Positions 1 to 5,877 of a stretch of 14,427 bases of DNA are shown in pieces. This DNA comes from Bacteroidales bacterium GP4 (GTDB lineage: Bacteria; Bacteroidota; Bacteroidia; Bacteroidales; Muribaculaceae), in assembly GCA_001701065.1 (NCBI GenBank), contig DAAL01000138.1, forward strand, positions 718 to 15,144. Direction: 5' to 3'. Position 1 is the first letter of the stretch, and the number at the start of each line of letters is the position of its first letter. The position numbers and the translations under genes are program-made. Below the pieces are notes generated by a model. It did not search any database, had not been told where the DNA came from, and saw only the letters and a program-made list of their open reading frames with translations.

Positions 1-1039
1 GTATCTCTATCGAAGTCAGACCGCTGCAATAAAATGTATATAATTCTATCTCAGTGACCGAATTAGGGATTTCTATTGAAGTTAGACTTAGGCATTCGGA
101 GAAAGCGCGTTCGCCTATTTCAGTTACAGAATTTGGGATTTCAATCGAAGTCAGGCCGCTGCAAGCCTGGAAAGCACCGCCGCCGATATAAGTTACGGAG
201 TTGGGTATCTCCACCGAAGTCAGACCGCTGCAATCCAAGAAAGCACCGTCGCCGATAGAAGTTATAGAGTTGGGTATCTCTACCAATGTCAGTCCATGGC
301 AGCCGGCGAGAACACCATTGTCTATAAAAGTTATGGAATTAGGAATTTTTATTGAAGTCAGGCTGTAACAGTAACTGAATGCATTCATGCCTATTTCAGT
401 GACTGAATTAGGTATTTCAATTGAGGTCAGACTGCTACATTGGTAGAAAGCATTATCTCCAATTGAAGTTAAAGAACTTGACATTTCAATTGAGGTCAGA
501 CTGCTACATTGGTAGAAAGCATTATCTCCAATTGAAGTTAAAGAACTTGACATTTCAATTGAGGTTAAACCGCTACATTGGTAGAAAGCATAATCTCCAA
601 TTGAAGTCACAGAATTAGGAATGGATATCGAAGTCAGACTGCTGCAACCCCAGAAAGCACTATGGACTATTTCAGTCACGGAGTTGGGGATCTCTACTGA
701 AGCCAAGGTGTTACAGGAGAAAAAAGCGGCAACTCCAATTGAAGTTACGGTGTTAGGAATGATTACAGAAGTCAGACTGTAGTTTTCCCAAAAGGCAAAA
801 TCTCCAATAGCTATTACAGAGTATTCCTTCTCTCCATCTTTAGCGACAGAAGGTATGATAAGGGAACCTTTGACTTCATTTCCGGGAGAAGTCCTCAGTT
901 CACCAGCTTTTGTTTGGCAGGTGTTGTCTCCTGTAATGGTGTAAGTAAGCGTTTGACCTTCATAAGTATAGCTAAAATCGCGGGCAAACGCGGAGAGTGA
1001 TACAAGCACTCCAAGCAACATTGATAATGTTTTTTTCAT
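1..1039 (-). CDS. BspA-like leucine-rich repeat surface protein (C-terminus outside window)
   Basis: Reading leftwards from an ATG at 1039, an open frame continues through 346 codons to the window edge with no stop. Residues 1-20 are a signal peptide (KK start, hydrophobic core, cleavage likely after AFA). Residues about 21-88 form a non-repeated N-terminal part. From residue 89 there are eleven tandem repeats, ten of 23 residues, with the pattern LTSIEIPNSVTxIGxxAFxxC; this is the LRR_5 / BspA (Treponema pallidum-like) repeat. Such proteins are exported in Bacteroidales and are linked to adhesion or host-protein binding; the exact ligand here is unknown. The repeat nearest the edge (residues 319-340) is one residue short but stays in frame. 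The start lies 3 bp after the stop of the upstream membrane-protein gene, so the two are probably co-transcribed. The C-terminus, where a sorting domain such as a type IX signal could sit, is not visible. Confidence 0.9.
   Translation of the reverse strand, partial: MKKTLSMLLGVLVSLSAFARDFSYTYEGQTLTYTITGDNTCQTKAGELRTSPGNEVKGSLIIPSVAKDGEKEYSVIAIGDFAFWENYSLTSVIIPNTVTSIGVAAFFSCNTLASVEIPNSVTEIVHSAFWGCSSLTSISIPNSVTSIGDYAFYQCSGLTSIEMSSSLTSIGDNAFYQCSSLTSIEMSSSLTSIGDNAFYQCSSLTSIEIPNSVTEIGMNAFSYCYSLTSIKIPNSITFIDNGVLAGCHGLTLVEIPNSITSIGDGAFLDCSGLTSVEIPNSVTYIGGGAFQACSGLTSIEIPNSVTEIGERAFSECLSLTSIEIPNSVTEIELYTFYCSGLTSIEI
414..565 (-). repeat. Exact 69-bp tandem duplication inside the LRR gene
   Basis: Bases 421-489 and 490-558 are identical, and the 69-bp periodicity holds without mismatch over 414-565. 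Each copy encodes one 23-residue LRR unit (protein repeats 4 and 5). Flanking repeats match at protein level but differ at many silent positions, so this pair looks like a recent duplication by slippage or unequal recombination that adds one LRR in frame. Confidence 0.95.
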
Positions 1040-1042
1040 TGG

Positions 1043-1705
1043 TTAATTGGTTTTAATTGATTTGATATTGTTTTTGTTTTTAACTCCTAATAAATAAGCG
1101 TGTAACACGGAACTGAAAATTTTATGTTCAATGACTTTTCGGAAATACATTGAAACAAGTGTTAAACCCAAAAGGACGGCAATAGCACAACACCGCGTTG
1201 TTATCGGGTTGTTTTGCCATATGCCTGTAAGTATGAGGATAATATACCAAAGAAAGACAAACGGTAGATTGGAGAAGAATGCAGAATAACTCTCCAATAT
1301 CGGTACCGAACCTAACAAACCATTCCGTTGGACTGCATAATAAATGATGTAGTAATCGTTCAACTCAAGATTATCAATCGGGGTGGATTTCCCTTTTATG
1401 ATGTATTTGCATCCCACATCCTCTGATGCTGAATGGTATTCGTGATTAATCCAATCTATATTGTTTTTCTTAGGCAACGGAATGGATTTGAATAGATGGG
1501 ATAAGTTAAATTTAGATAAACATATAAAGCTTAGGGTTTTGAGAAAAGCCCATAAGAATATTCCTATTAACCAGCAAAATACGATAAGTGAAATAGTGGC
1601 AATCTCATCATTACCTTTACAGCAAAAGTCGATGAATGGGAACAGAATCAGAAATCCTACTACTAATTTATTTAGACCGTCATAAAATGAAGATGCGACA
1701 TTCAT
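1043..1705 (-). CDS. Small multi-pass membrane protein of unknown function
   Basis: A 220-residue protein that I do not recognise as a named family. Four hydrophobic segments are visible, at about residues 11-28, 37-58, 147-163 and 170-186. They bracket a soluble middle part (about 60-140) that contains an aromatic stretch (DYYIIYYAVQ, about 117-126) and the segment SVPILESYSAFF (about 133-144). The C-terminal tail is lysine and asparagine rich. No catalytic motif is evident. The gene starts downstream of a long structured leader and stops 3 bp before the BspA-like gene, so an operon is likely. Its composition is visibly more AT-rich than the core genes on the right. It could be a helper of the LRR protein (anchoring, secretion) or an unrelated membrane factor; I cannot decide. 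The ATG at 1705 is the first in frame after the leader. Confidence 0.75.
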   Translation of the reverse strand: MNVASSFYDGLNKLVVGFLILFPFIDFCCKGNDEIATISLIVFCWLIGIFLWAFLKTLSFICLSKFNLSHLFKSIPLPKKNNIDWINHEYHSASEDVGCKYIIKGKSTPIDNLELNDYYIIYYAVQRNGLLGSVPILESYSAFFSNLPFVFLWYIILILTGIWQNNPITTRCCAIAVLLGLTLVSMYFRKVIEHKIFSSVLHAYLLGVKNKNNIKSIKTN

Positions 1706-1756
1706 AAATAATAAGTTGCCTCGGTCATCCTCTCGTTGGCGTTTGTATTTTTATAC

Positions 1757-1852
1757 AAAAAAGCGTAGGAATCTGTATCAGTTACCGTCCTACACTTCGA
1801 GGCTTCTCGCATTGCCCATCAATAGTCGGACGGCAACGCAGAAGCCCTACGC
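1757..1852 (-). terminator. Terminator-like 3' domain of the leader RNA, with alternative pairings
   Basis: On the minus strand the leader ends in CCTACGC (1769-1763) followed by TTTTTT (1762-1757). This 3' segment has two possible partners: GCGTAG at 1852-1847, which closes the large 15-bp hairpin domain, or GTAGGA at 1793-1788, which gives a compact local hairpin next to the T-run. The layout fits intrinsic termination or attenuation about 52 nt before the membrane-protein start codon. A further 7-bp AT-rich inverted repeat (1742-1748 with 1753-1759) overlaps the T-run. Efficiency cannot be judged from sequence. Confidence 0.5.
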
Positions 1853-2073
1853 CAGTATATGCAATCAATGCGTCCGGCTATATTTCTCCCGAAATACCGT
1901 GCCGAATGCAAGATAATTACATACCGTGGGCATCTACCGTTGCTCAATCCTTGACTATTGACTGAATTTTGCGAGAATTCCGAAGTGTCAAGAATCAGCG
2001 CGGATAAACGCTTTTTATTATGTCAGCATCCCACCCTCAGCCCCAAACCGGGGCTTCCACAGAGCGGTCTACA
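1757..2073 (-). ncRNA. Candidate structured RNA / 5' leader of the membrane-protein-LRR operon
   Basis: This roughly 317-nt minus-strand segment lies between a Bacteroidetes promoter and a hairpin followed by six T. From 5' to 3' on the minus strand, possible helices are: 2050-2055 with 2039-2044 (6 bp, 5-nt loop); 1987-1992 with 1950-1955, enclosing 1976-1980 with 1964-1968; 1916-1924 with 1855-1865, enclosing 1901-1910 with 1869-1878 (nine pairs of ten), which is capped by 1891-1896 with 1881-1886 and a GGGA (GNRA-type) tetraloop; and 1840-1846 plus 1832-1839 with 1801-1807 plus 1809-1816 (15 pairs, one bulge). Two helices contain G-U pairs on the minus strand that would be A-C mismatches on the plus strand, which supports minus-strand transcription. 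No long ORF is present on that strand. It is not recognisable as tmRNA, RNase P RNA or SRP RNA. It may be a free sRNA or a regulatory leader; the family is unknown to me. Confidence 0.6.
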
Positions 2074-2077
2074 TCGG

Positions 2078-2109
2078 CAAAGTTAATATAATTTTCTGAA
2101 ATTCACAAT
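2078..2109 (-). promoter_or_regulatory. Bacteroidetes-type promoter for the leader RNA
   Basis: On the minus strand a perfect -7 box TAACTTTG (TAnnTTTG) lies at 2085-2078. An ATTG (three of four matches to the -33 TTTG) lies at 2109-2106, with 20 bp between them, the usual spacing for the Bacteroidetes primary sigma factor. The predicted start is near 2071-2073. The next coding start downstream is at 1705, so the transcript has an unusually long leader. Confidence 0.65.
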
Positions 2110-2143
2110 GAAATTAATAATCCGATTTTAAACAGCAGGAGCG

Positions 2144-2281
2144 ATTTCCGGTGTAGTCACCCCGAATGGGGTTCCGGAAATGTATGTGTCGATCGATCCG
2201 GCGGTTGCGGTCTACTCCGTAGCCCTTACCGCCGTCTACAACCGTGTTACGCCGCTACACGGCTTCTCCCTACGGGGTATC
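2144..2281. repeat. Cluster of GC-rich inverted repeats in a gene-free region
   Basis: The first element is a strong hairpin: ATTTCCGG (2144-2151) pairs with CCGGAAAT (2174-2181), and inside it ACCCC (2159-2163) pairs with GGGGT (2168-2172) around a GAAT loop. Next, CGGTTG (2202-2207) pairs with CAACCG (2239-2244) around an inner CGGT/ACCG pair, and CCGTGT (2242-2247) pairs with ACACGG (2257-2262), which overlaps the previous helix. None is followed by a T-run, so these are not ordinary terminators. They resemble REP-type palindromic clusters or remnants of a mobile element. An open frame at 2180-2524 (plus) has no recognisable product and is probably not a gene. Confidence 0.55.
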
Positions 2282-2292
2282 ACCAAATCATA

Positions 2293-2480
2293 CAACCATA
2301 ATATATTTATGACAACGACCACAACATATATTACCCTGAGTATGGCTTTGACCACAACACGATATCACCATCAAGAAGGCAGAGACCACAACATATTTCC
2401 CCATCGAGATGACAACAACCATAACACAATATCACCATTGGGATGGCAACGACCGCAAAACGATATTACTGATTCGCTGT
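2293..2480. repeat. Degenerate tandem repeat, period 33-34 bp
   Basis: A motif of the form (c)gACCacaacacaatatcacc recurs with its ACC core starting near 2295 (partial unit), 2318, 2351, 2385, 2418 and 2452. The last five starts are spaced 33, 34, 33 and 34 bp apart. Units are diverged but clearly related, for example GACCACAACATAT at 2317 and 2384. The period is not a multiple of three and alternates, so it does not encode a repeated peptide in one frame. There are no distinct spacers, so it is not a CRISPR array. Function unknown. Confidence 0.6.
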
Positions 2481-2543
2481 TGGCTGATAACCATTTTTCT
2501 GGGAGAACGCAATTTTCGCTGTAGGCGGATATCTCTGTTGTAG

Positions 2544-2648
2544 CCGGGGGTAAGAGCCGCGTAGCCGCTCGCAACCCCCGGTAAACCGTATCCACACCCA
2601 CCATCCCCAAGCCACAGCGTGGCGGAACAAAGTCGGCACTCGGGATGG
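2544..2648. repeat. Second GC-rich hairpin cluster
   Basis: CCGGGGGT (2544-2551) pairs with ACCCCCGG (2574-2581), an 8-bp perfect stem with an inner GAGC (2554-2557) / GCTC (2567-2570) pair. It is followed by GCCAC (2611-2615) pairing with GTGGC (2619-2623), inside CCATCCC (2601-2607) / GGGATGG (2642-2648). It has the same style as the hairpins at 2144-2281, and both clusters contain recurring CGTAG/CTACG cores. No gene is supported here; the overlapping minus-strand frames up to 2727 look spurious. The cluster lies just upstream of the DUF6291-like gene's promoter. Confidence 0.5.
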
Positions 2649-2674
2649 GGTGAATGCAAAATAATGTTAAAAGG

Positions 2675-2707
2675 CTTGACAAGGGGGTGGGCGGGGTTGT
2701 ATATTTG
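2675..2707 (+). promoter_or_regulatory. Promoter of the DUF6291-like gene
   Basis: A perfect -7 box TATATTTG lies at 2700-2707. CTTG (2675-2678) matches three of four bases of the -33 TTTG element, with 21 bp between them. Transcription would start near 2714, leaving a leader of about 29 nt before the ATG at 2743. Confidence 0.65.
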
Positions 2708-2742
2708 CATTGTATTTGAAAACACACTAAATTTATTGCATT

Positions 2743-3144
2743 ATGAAAAAGTCAATTTATTTTAATCCGGAATGGATGGAGGCTCTTAAGTACTTGGTTC
2801 CGGAAGTTAGAGAAAGAGTGATGACCGCAATCATTAATTATCAGATTACCGGGGAACTTGCTGCGCAAACTCATGGCGGGGCGGTTTTGATGATGATGAA
2901 AATGGAGGTGGATCGTCGCAACCGCCGTCTTGCAAAGGCGAGGGAGATGCGTAAAGCTAAGAAGGCAAAAATCGAGGCGGCAAAGGCTCAGGCTCAACCA
3001 CAGCCACAACCCAAACCGCAACCGGAAGTAAACGACTTAAAACCCAACAAACCGACGGAGAATATAGTGGATGCCTCTGCCGTGCAGGAGAGTATAGCGG
3101 TAGGCAAAGTCAAGCAGCCGGGCTTCTTTCCGGGAGCGGCATGA
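2743..3144 (+). CDS. Small DUF6291-like protein with Pro/Gln-rich linker
   Basis: A 133-residue protein. Residues 1-70 match the general pattern of DUF6291 proteins found in Bacteroidales: an N-terminal tryptophan (W11), a P-E-V-R-E-R-V segment, an AIINYQITGE segment (about 29-38), and a helix ending in MEVDRRNRRL (about 54-63). A highly basic helix (about 64-82, Lys/Arg/Ala) follows, then a Gln-Pro-Lys repeat (about 83-95), then a tail without recognisable domain. The family has no established role that I know of; related proteins are often near replication or mobile genes. The basic stretch suggests nucleic-acid contact, which is inference. It has its own promoter and is flanked upstream by the hairpin cluster. 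Its last 108 bp overlap the end of the convergent glycosyltransferase gene. The family assignment is from memory of the pattern and is moderate. Confidence 0.75.
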   Translation: MKKSIYFNPEWMEALKYLVPEVRERVMTAIINYQITGELAAQTHGGAVLMMMKMEVDRRNRRLAKAREMRKAKKAKIEAAKAQAQPQPQPKPQPEVNDLKPNKPTENIVDASAVQESIAVGKVKQPGFFPGAA

Positions 3145-3960
3145 CGCAATGACGGCATGACGCAAGCGGTCGCTTTCGTGAGACTTTTCCCGCCGATACA
3201 ATGCGGCTAAAACCATGCGTCGAAGATTTATCCCGTTTTGGTATTCGGGCGGTAGGACACGTTGGATTTCGTCAAGGCAGTTTTCCCAGTAAGAGGATTT
3301 ATCGGAGTATTTTGTGCCGGTGATGGAGTCAGCCTGCCGCAGCACTTTAACCATAGGCGCGCCTTCAGCTTTCGCTATTCTCGGAGCATGGCGCAGCAAC
3401 CTTATTCCAAGCTCGTAGTCGTTCCAACCGAGGAGTGTTTCATTCCATGCGCCGCAATCGTGCAGAAACCGTGTTTTGACGGCATATCGCTGGGTGGATA
3501 GGATGCTGTTGAAGAAATGCCGAAAGAAATAGTCGCCTGACGGAAATTCCATGAGCTGCTGCCGTCCGTCGAGGTGATTGATGGCGACATCCCATCCCAC
3601 GATATCGGGACAATTGTTTTCTTTTATCGCCGACATCACCGAGCTTAAATGCTGCGGCTCCATAATGTCATCGGAGTCGAAGAACATGACATAGTCGCTA
3701 TCCACAACGCTCAACCCCTTGTTGCGTGCGGCAGCTGCTCCCGGCTTTGTCTCGGACAGTACAGTCACTTTGAAATTTTGGGAATTATGCTCCCCGCTCC
3801 AGGAGTGAAGCACTTCAAGGGTATGGTCAGTGGAGTTGTTGTCGACCACAATCAGCGACAATGGGCGGTAGTCCTGGGCATAGATGGAGTCGAGAGTTTT
3901 TCCTACGAGAGAGCCTCTGTTGAATACCGGGACGACTATTGAACAGGTGGGCTGGCTCAT
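3037..3960 (-). CDS. Family 2 glycosyltransferase (second gene of pair)
   Basis: A GT-A fold glycosyltransferase of 307 residues that transfers a sugar from a nucleotide-sugar donor, probably in surface glycan synthesis in the cytoplasm or at the inner membrane. Visible motifs, numbered from the chosen start, are: CSIVVPVFNR near the N-terminus, VVDNNSTDHT (about 38-47), KPGAAAARNKGL (about 72-83), the metal-binding DSDD (about 95-98), and GWNDYELGIRL (about 178-188), which corresponds to the catalytic-base W-E/N-D-x-E-L motif. I choose the ATG at 3960 over an in-frame ATG at 3996, because 3960 forms an ATGA overlap with the stop of the upstream glycosyltransferase and places the beta-strand motif directly after the start. 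Translational coupling is likely. Donor and acceptor cannot be told. The 3' end overlaps the convergent DUF6291-like gene. Confidence 0.9.
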   Translation of the reverse strand: MSQPTCSIVVPVFNRGSLVGKTLDSIYAQDYRPLSLIVVDNNSTDHTLEVLHSWSGEHNSQNFKVTVLSETKPGAAAARNKGLSVVDSDYVMFFDSDDIMEPQHLSSVMSAIKENNCPDIVGWDVAINHLDGRQQLMEFPSGDYFFRHFFNSILSTQRYAVKTRFLHDCGAWNETLLGWNDYELGIRLLRHAPRIAKAEGAPMVKVLRQADSITGTKYSDKSSYWENCLDEIQRVLPPEYQNGINLRRMVLAALYRREKSHESDRLRHAVIASCRSRKEARLLDFAYRYTLLHGRGIHYILRRFVGF

Positions 3961-4952
3961 GGCTTCCTTGATTTGGTGAACCGGCTCCACAGCCATTCGT
4001 TGCGGGTGATGATGTCCTTTATGCGTGATTTTACCGAAAGGGGAACTTGATATTCTGCTGCTAAGGCTTTGGTCTCAGCAATCAACTCCCGGTCGTGAAG
4101 CACGAAAGCCTGCGCATAAAGATGGTTTATCCTGTCGGTATAACACTGCGCCAACAGATTCTTGTCGATGGCGAATTTCTCGCTAAGGCGGTCGATAAGT
4201 TTTATCGTCTTTTTGTAGAATGTGTAGGTCTTAAGCGGATTTTCAGTCGACATCATCGACGCATTGCCTATGGAATAGCATAACGTCACATCAGGGATAT
4301 AGCCTATGGCTCCGGCATGAGCCATGCAAGCTGAAATCTGCAGGTCCTCGCAACCGTACTTCTTATTGCGGAACAGGTCAGGGTCGTCATTATAGTAGGA
4401 CATGATAAGGTCCTTCCTGTACATGGCGGTGCACAGGTGAATTATCGGCGCAGCCTTGTGCTGGATGATGGGTAAAAGAAGATCGTTGACCTGACTCATT
4501 ACGGGATGATATTCCGCTTTCAGGTTATGGGGGTCGGAAGGGAGTGTTTTTTGGGTTGCTTCATCGTAGTAGCACCATCCGGTGTGGACCAACGAGATGC
4601 TGTTGTTGCACTCCAGAACGTCAGCTTCTTTCTGCAGCTTTGCCGTATCGGTCCAGAAGTCATCGCCGGCGCAGTCAGCTATGTATTTTCCCCGGCACCG
4701 TAAAAGAGTGTCAAAGTAGTTTGCCTGCACTCCTTGGTTTTCTTCATTCCGGAACAACCGGATAATCCCCGGATATTTTGCCGCAAATTCTTGGCATATA
4801 TCATAAGTGGCATCGGAAGAGCAATCATCGCCGATGACAATCTCGTAAGGGAAATCGGTGTTTTGGTCCAGTACCGACTGCAGGGCACGGGCGATACTGT
4901 TTTCCTGGTTATAGGTTACGATGATTATTGATACCTTGGGGTCACAATCCAT
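3957..4952 (-). CDS. Family 2 glycosyltransferase (first gene of pair)
   Basis: A 331-residue GT-A glycosyltransferase. Motifs are VSIIIVTYNQE (7-17), EIVIGDDCSSD (37-47), the nucleotide-sugar and metal site AGDDFW (95-100), and YGCEDLQ (199-205), which corresponds to the catalytic ED motif. The C-terminal third is helical without membrane segments, so the enzyme is soluble or peripherally bound. It differs clearly in sequence from the downstream partner, so the two probably add different sugars or make different linkages. It is the first gene of a two-gene unit read from the divergent region 4953-5052. It resembles enzymes of capsule or O-antigen-like clusters, but no polymerase, flippase or sugar-nucleotide gene is nearby. 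Confidence 0.9.
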   Translation of the reverse strand: MDCDPKVSIIIVTYNQENSIARALQSVLDQNTDFPYEIVIGDDCSSDATYDICQEFAAKYPGIIRLFRNEENQGVQANYFDTLLRCRGKYIADCAGDDFWTDTAKLQKEADVLECNNSISLVHTGWCYYDEATQKTLPSDPHNLKAEYHPVMSQVNDLLLPIIQHKAAPIIHLCTAMYRKDLIMSYYNDDPDLFRNKKYGCEDLQISACMAHAGAIGYIPDVTLCYSIGNASMMSTENPLKTYTFYKKTIKLIDRLSEKFAIDKNLLAQCYTDRINHLYAQAFVLHDRELIAETKALAAEYQVPLSVKSRIKDIITRNEWLWSRFTKSRKP

Positions 4953-4974
4953 TTTATTTATTGATTATTGAATA

Positions 4975-4982
4975 CAAAAATA
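4975..4982 (-). promoter_or_regulatory. Probable -7 box for the glycosyltransferase pair
   Basis: On the minus strand TATTTTTG matches TAnnTTTG and lies 22 bp upstream of the ATG at 4952. I see no convincing -33 TTTG at 19-21 bp spacing; the surrounding DNA is A/T-rich. Confidence 0.4.
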
Positions 4983-5025
4983 CGAAAAATCAGAAAAATA
5001 TAAGGAAAAATCAATATAAATTTCG

Positions 5026-5033
5026 TAAGTTTG
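5026..5033 (+). promoter_or_regulatory. Probable -7 box for the plus-strand glycosyltransferase
   Basis: TAAGTTTG matches TAnnTTTG and lies 19 bp before the ATG at 5053, which would give a very short leader. No clear -33 element. It is divergent from the box at 4975-4982, so the 100-bp intergenic region serves both directions. Confidence 0.45.
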
Positions 5034-5052
5034 TTTTCCATTATCACAAGCC

Positions 5053-5877
5053 ATGACATTAGATATTATAATAGCGACTCTGGGCGAGGAGGGTATTAGA
5101 AGGGTGGAGGGGATGGTGCTTCCCGTGCATCCGCTGATTCGATATGTGGTGGGCTGGCAAAATGACGGCGATACTGAAATTCCTGAGTCATTGCGCCGCG
5201 AGGATATACAAGTGATTCAACATGCCACACGCGGATTGAGCTTAAACCGGAATGTGGCTATAGAGCACGCCCAAGGCGATATATGCCTGATAATGGATGA
5301 TGACGAGACTTTCACGCTCGGTCAGATGCTGAATGTGATTAGGTGCTTTGAAGAGCGTAAGTATGCTGATATCATACTGTTTCGATTCACCGGGAATGAG
5401 GCATCTTCCAAATACTACCCTAAGAAAGAGTATGTATTAAAGGAGAAGCCGGCAAAGTTCCACTATGTCAATGAAATAGAGATAGCGTTCCGCCGCTGTT
5501 CGGTCCAAGGGAAGGTGCGGTTCAATGAACTGATGGGGTTAGGCGCTCCGGTTGTGCATTGCGGGGAAGGTGAAGCGTTTATATTCACCGCCCTAAGGAA
5601 GGGACTTACCTGCGTGTTTGTGCCTATAGACATAGCGTCGCATCCTCAGGACAGTACTTATCTCAAAAAGATAGAGGATAAAGGGATACTGAAGGGCACC
5701 GGCGTTATGATCTATCTCTACAATCCGCAGGACTGGTGGATGAGGATGCCTGTGGTGGCTTATCGACTGCACCGAAACAAAAAGAGACCGTTTTTACGCG
5801 GTCTCTATGAACTTTATTTAGGACAAAAATATTGTAAAGCTCATTTCACTTCACAAGGGGAAGTGAAGCTCAATTAG
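5053..5877 (+). CDS. GT-A type glycosyltransferase
   Basis: A 274-residue protein with a glycosyltransferase family 2-like fold. MTLDIIIATLG forms the first beta strand, GLSLNRNVAIEHAQGD (61-76) is the conserved segment before the donor site, and CLIMDDDETF (78-87) carries the metal-binding aspartates D82-D84. GLGAPVVHCGEGEAFI (162-177) sits where family members have a G-E-D/E-x-x-F catalytic motif. It has no membrane helix. It is diverged from the two minus-strand glycosyltransferases and is a single-gene unit. The stop TAG (5875-5877) interlocks with the TAA of the convergent lipoprotein gene. The substrate is unknown. Confidence 0.85.
   Translation: MTLDIIIATLGEEGIRRVEGMVLPVHPLIRYVVGWQNDGDTEIPESLRREDIQVIQHATRGLSLNRNVAIEHAQGDICLIMDDDETFTLGQMLNVIRCFEERKYADIILFRFTGNEASSKYYPKKEYVLKEKPAKFHYVNEIEIAFRRCSVQGKVRFNELMGLGAPVVHCGEGEAFIFTALRKGLTCVFVPIDIASHPQDSTYLKKIEDKGILKGTGVMIYLYNPQDWWMRMPVVAYRLHRNKKRPFLRGLYELYLGQKYCKAHFTSQGEVKLN
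5845..5867. terminator. Possible bidirectional terminator hairpin within the glycosyltransferase 3' end
   Basis: TTCACTTC (5845-5852) pairs with GAAGTGAA (5860-5867), an 8-bp perfect stem with a 7-nt loop. It lies at the junction of two convergent genes but inside the coding end of the plus-strand one. There is no T-run directly after it on either strand, so efficiency is doubtful. Confidence 0.35.

Noticed and set aside
76..618. Plus-strand open frames with repeated basic motifs (76-258 and 421-618)
   Set aside because: They are antisense to the LRR repeats; their repeated peptides simply mirror the 69-bp DNA repeat. The minus-strand frame has a signal peptide and a known repeat.
1757..2073. 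tmRNA, RNase P RNA or SRP RNA
   Set aside because: I find no tag-peptide frame with an alanine-rich end, no GAGGAAAGTCC-type RNase P core, and no SRP tetraloop core on either strand.
2293..2480. CRISPR array
   Set aside because: Repeat units follow each other directly without unique spacers, are strongly diverged, and no cas genes are present.
2180..2727. Open frames on both strands across the repeat/hairpin region (2180-2524 plus, 2371-2727 and 2432-2725 minus)
   Set aside because: No recognisable domain, low-complexity composition, repeat spacing of 33/34 bp that breaks frame periodicity, and the region is dominated by inverted repeats. No promoter fits the plus-strand frame.
5783..5806. 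Perfect 8-bp inverted repeat AGAGACCG/CGGTCTCT as a terminator
   Set aside because: It lies well inside the glycosyltransferase coding sequence, its T-run is in the loop rather than after the stem, and the frame continues normally past it.
3037..5877. Complete capsule or O-antigen gene cluster
   Set aside because: Only three glycosyltransferases are present, in two opposing units. There is no flippase, polymerase, initiating transferase or sugar-nucleotide gene in the window.
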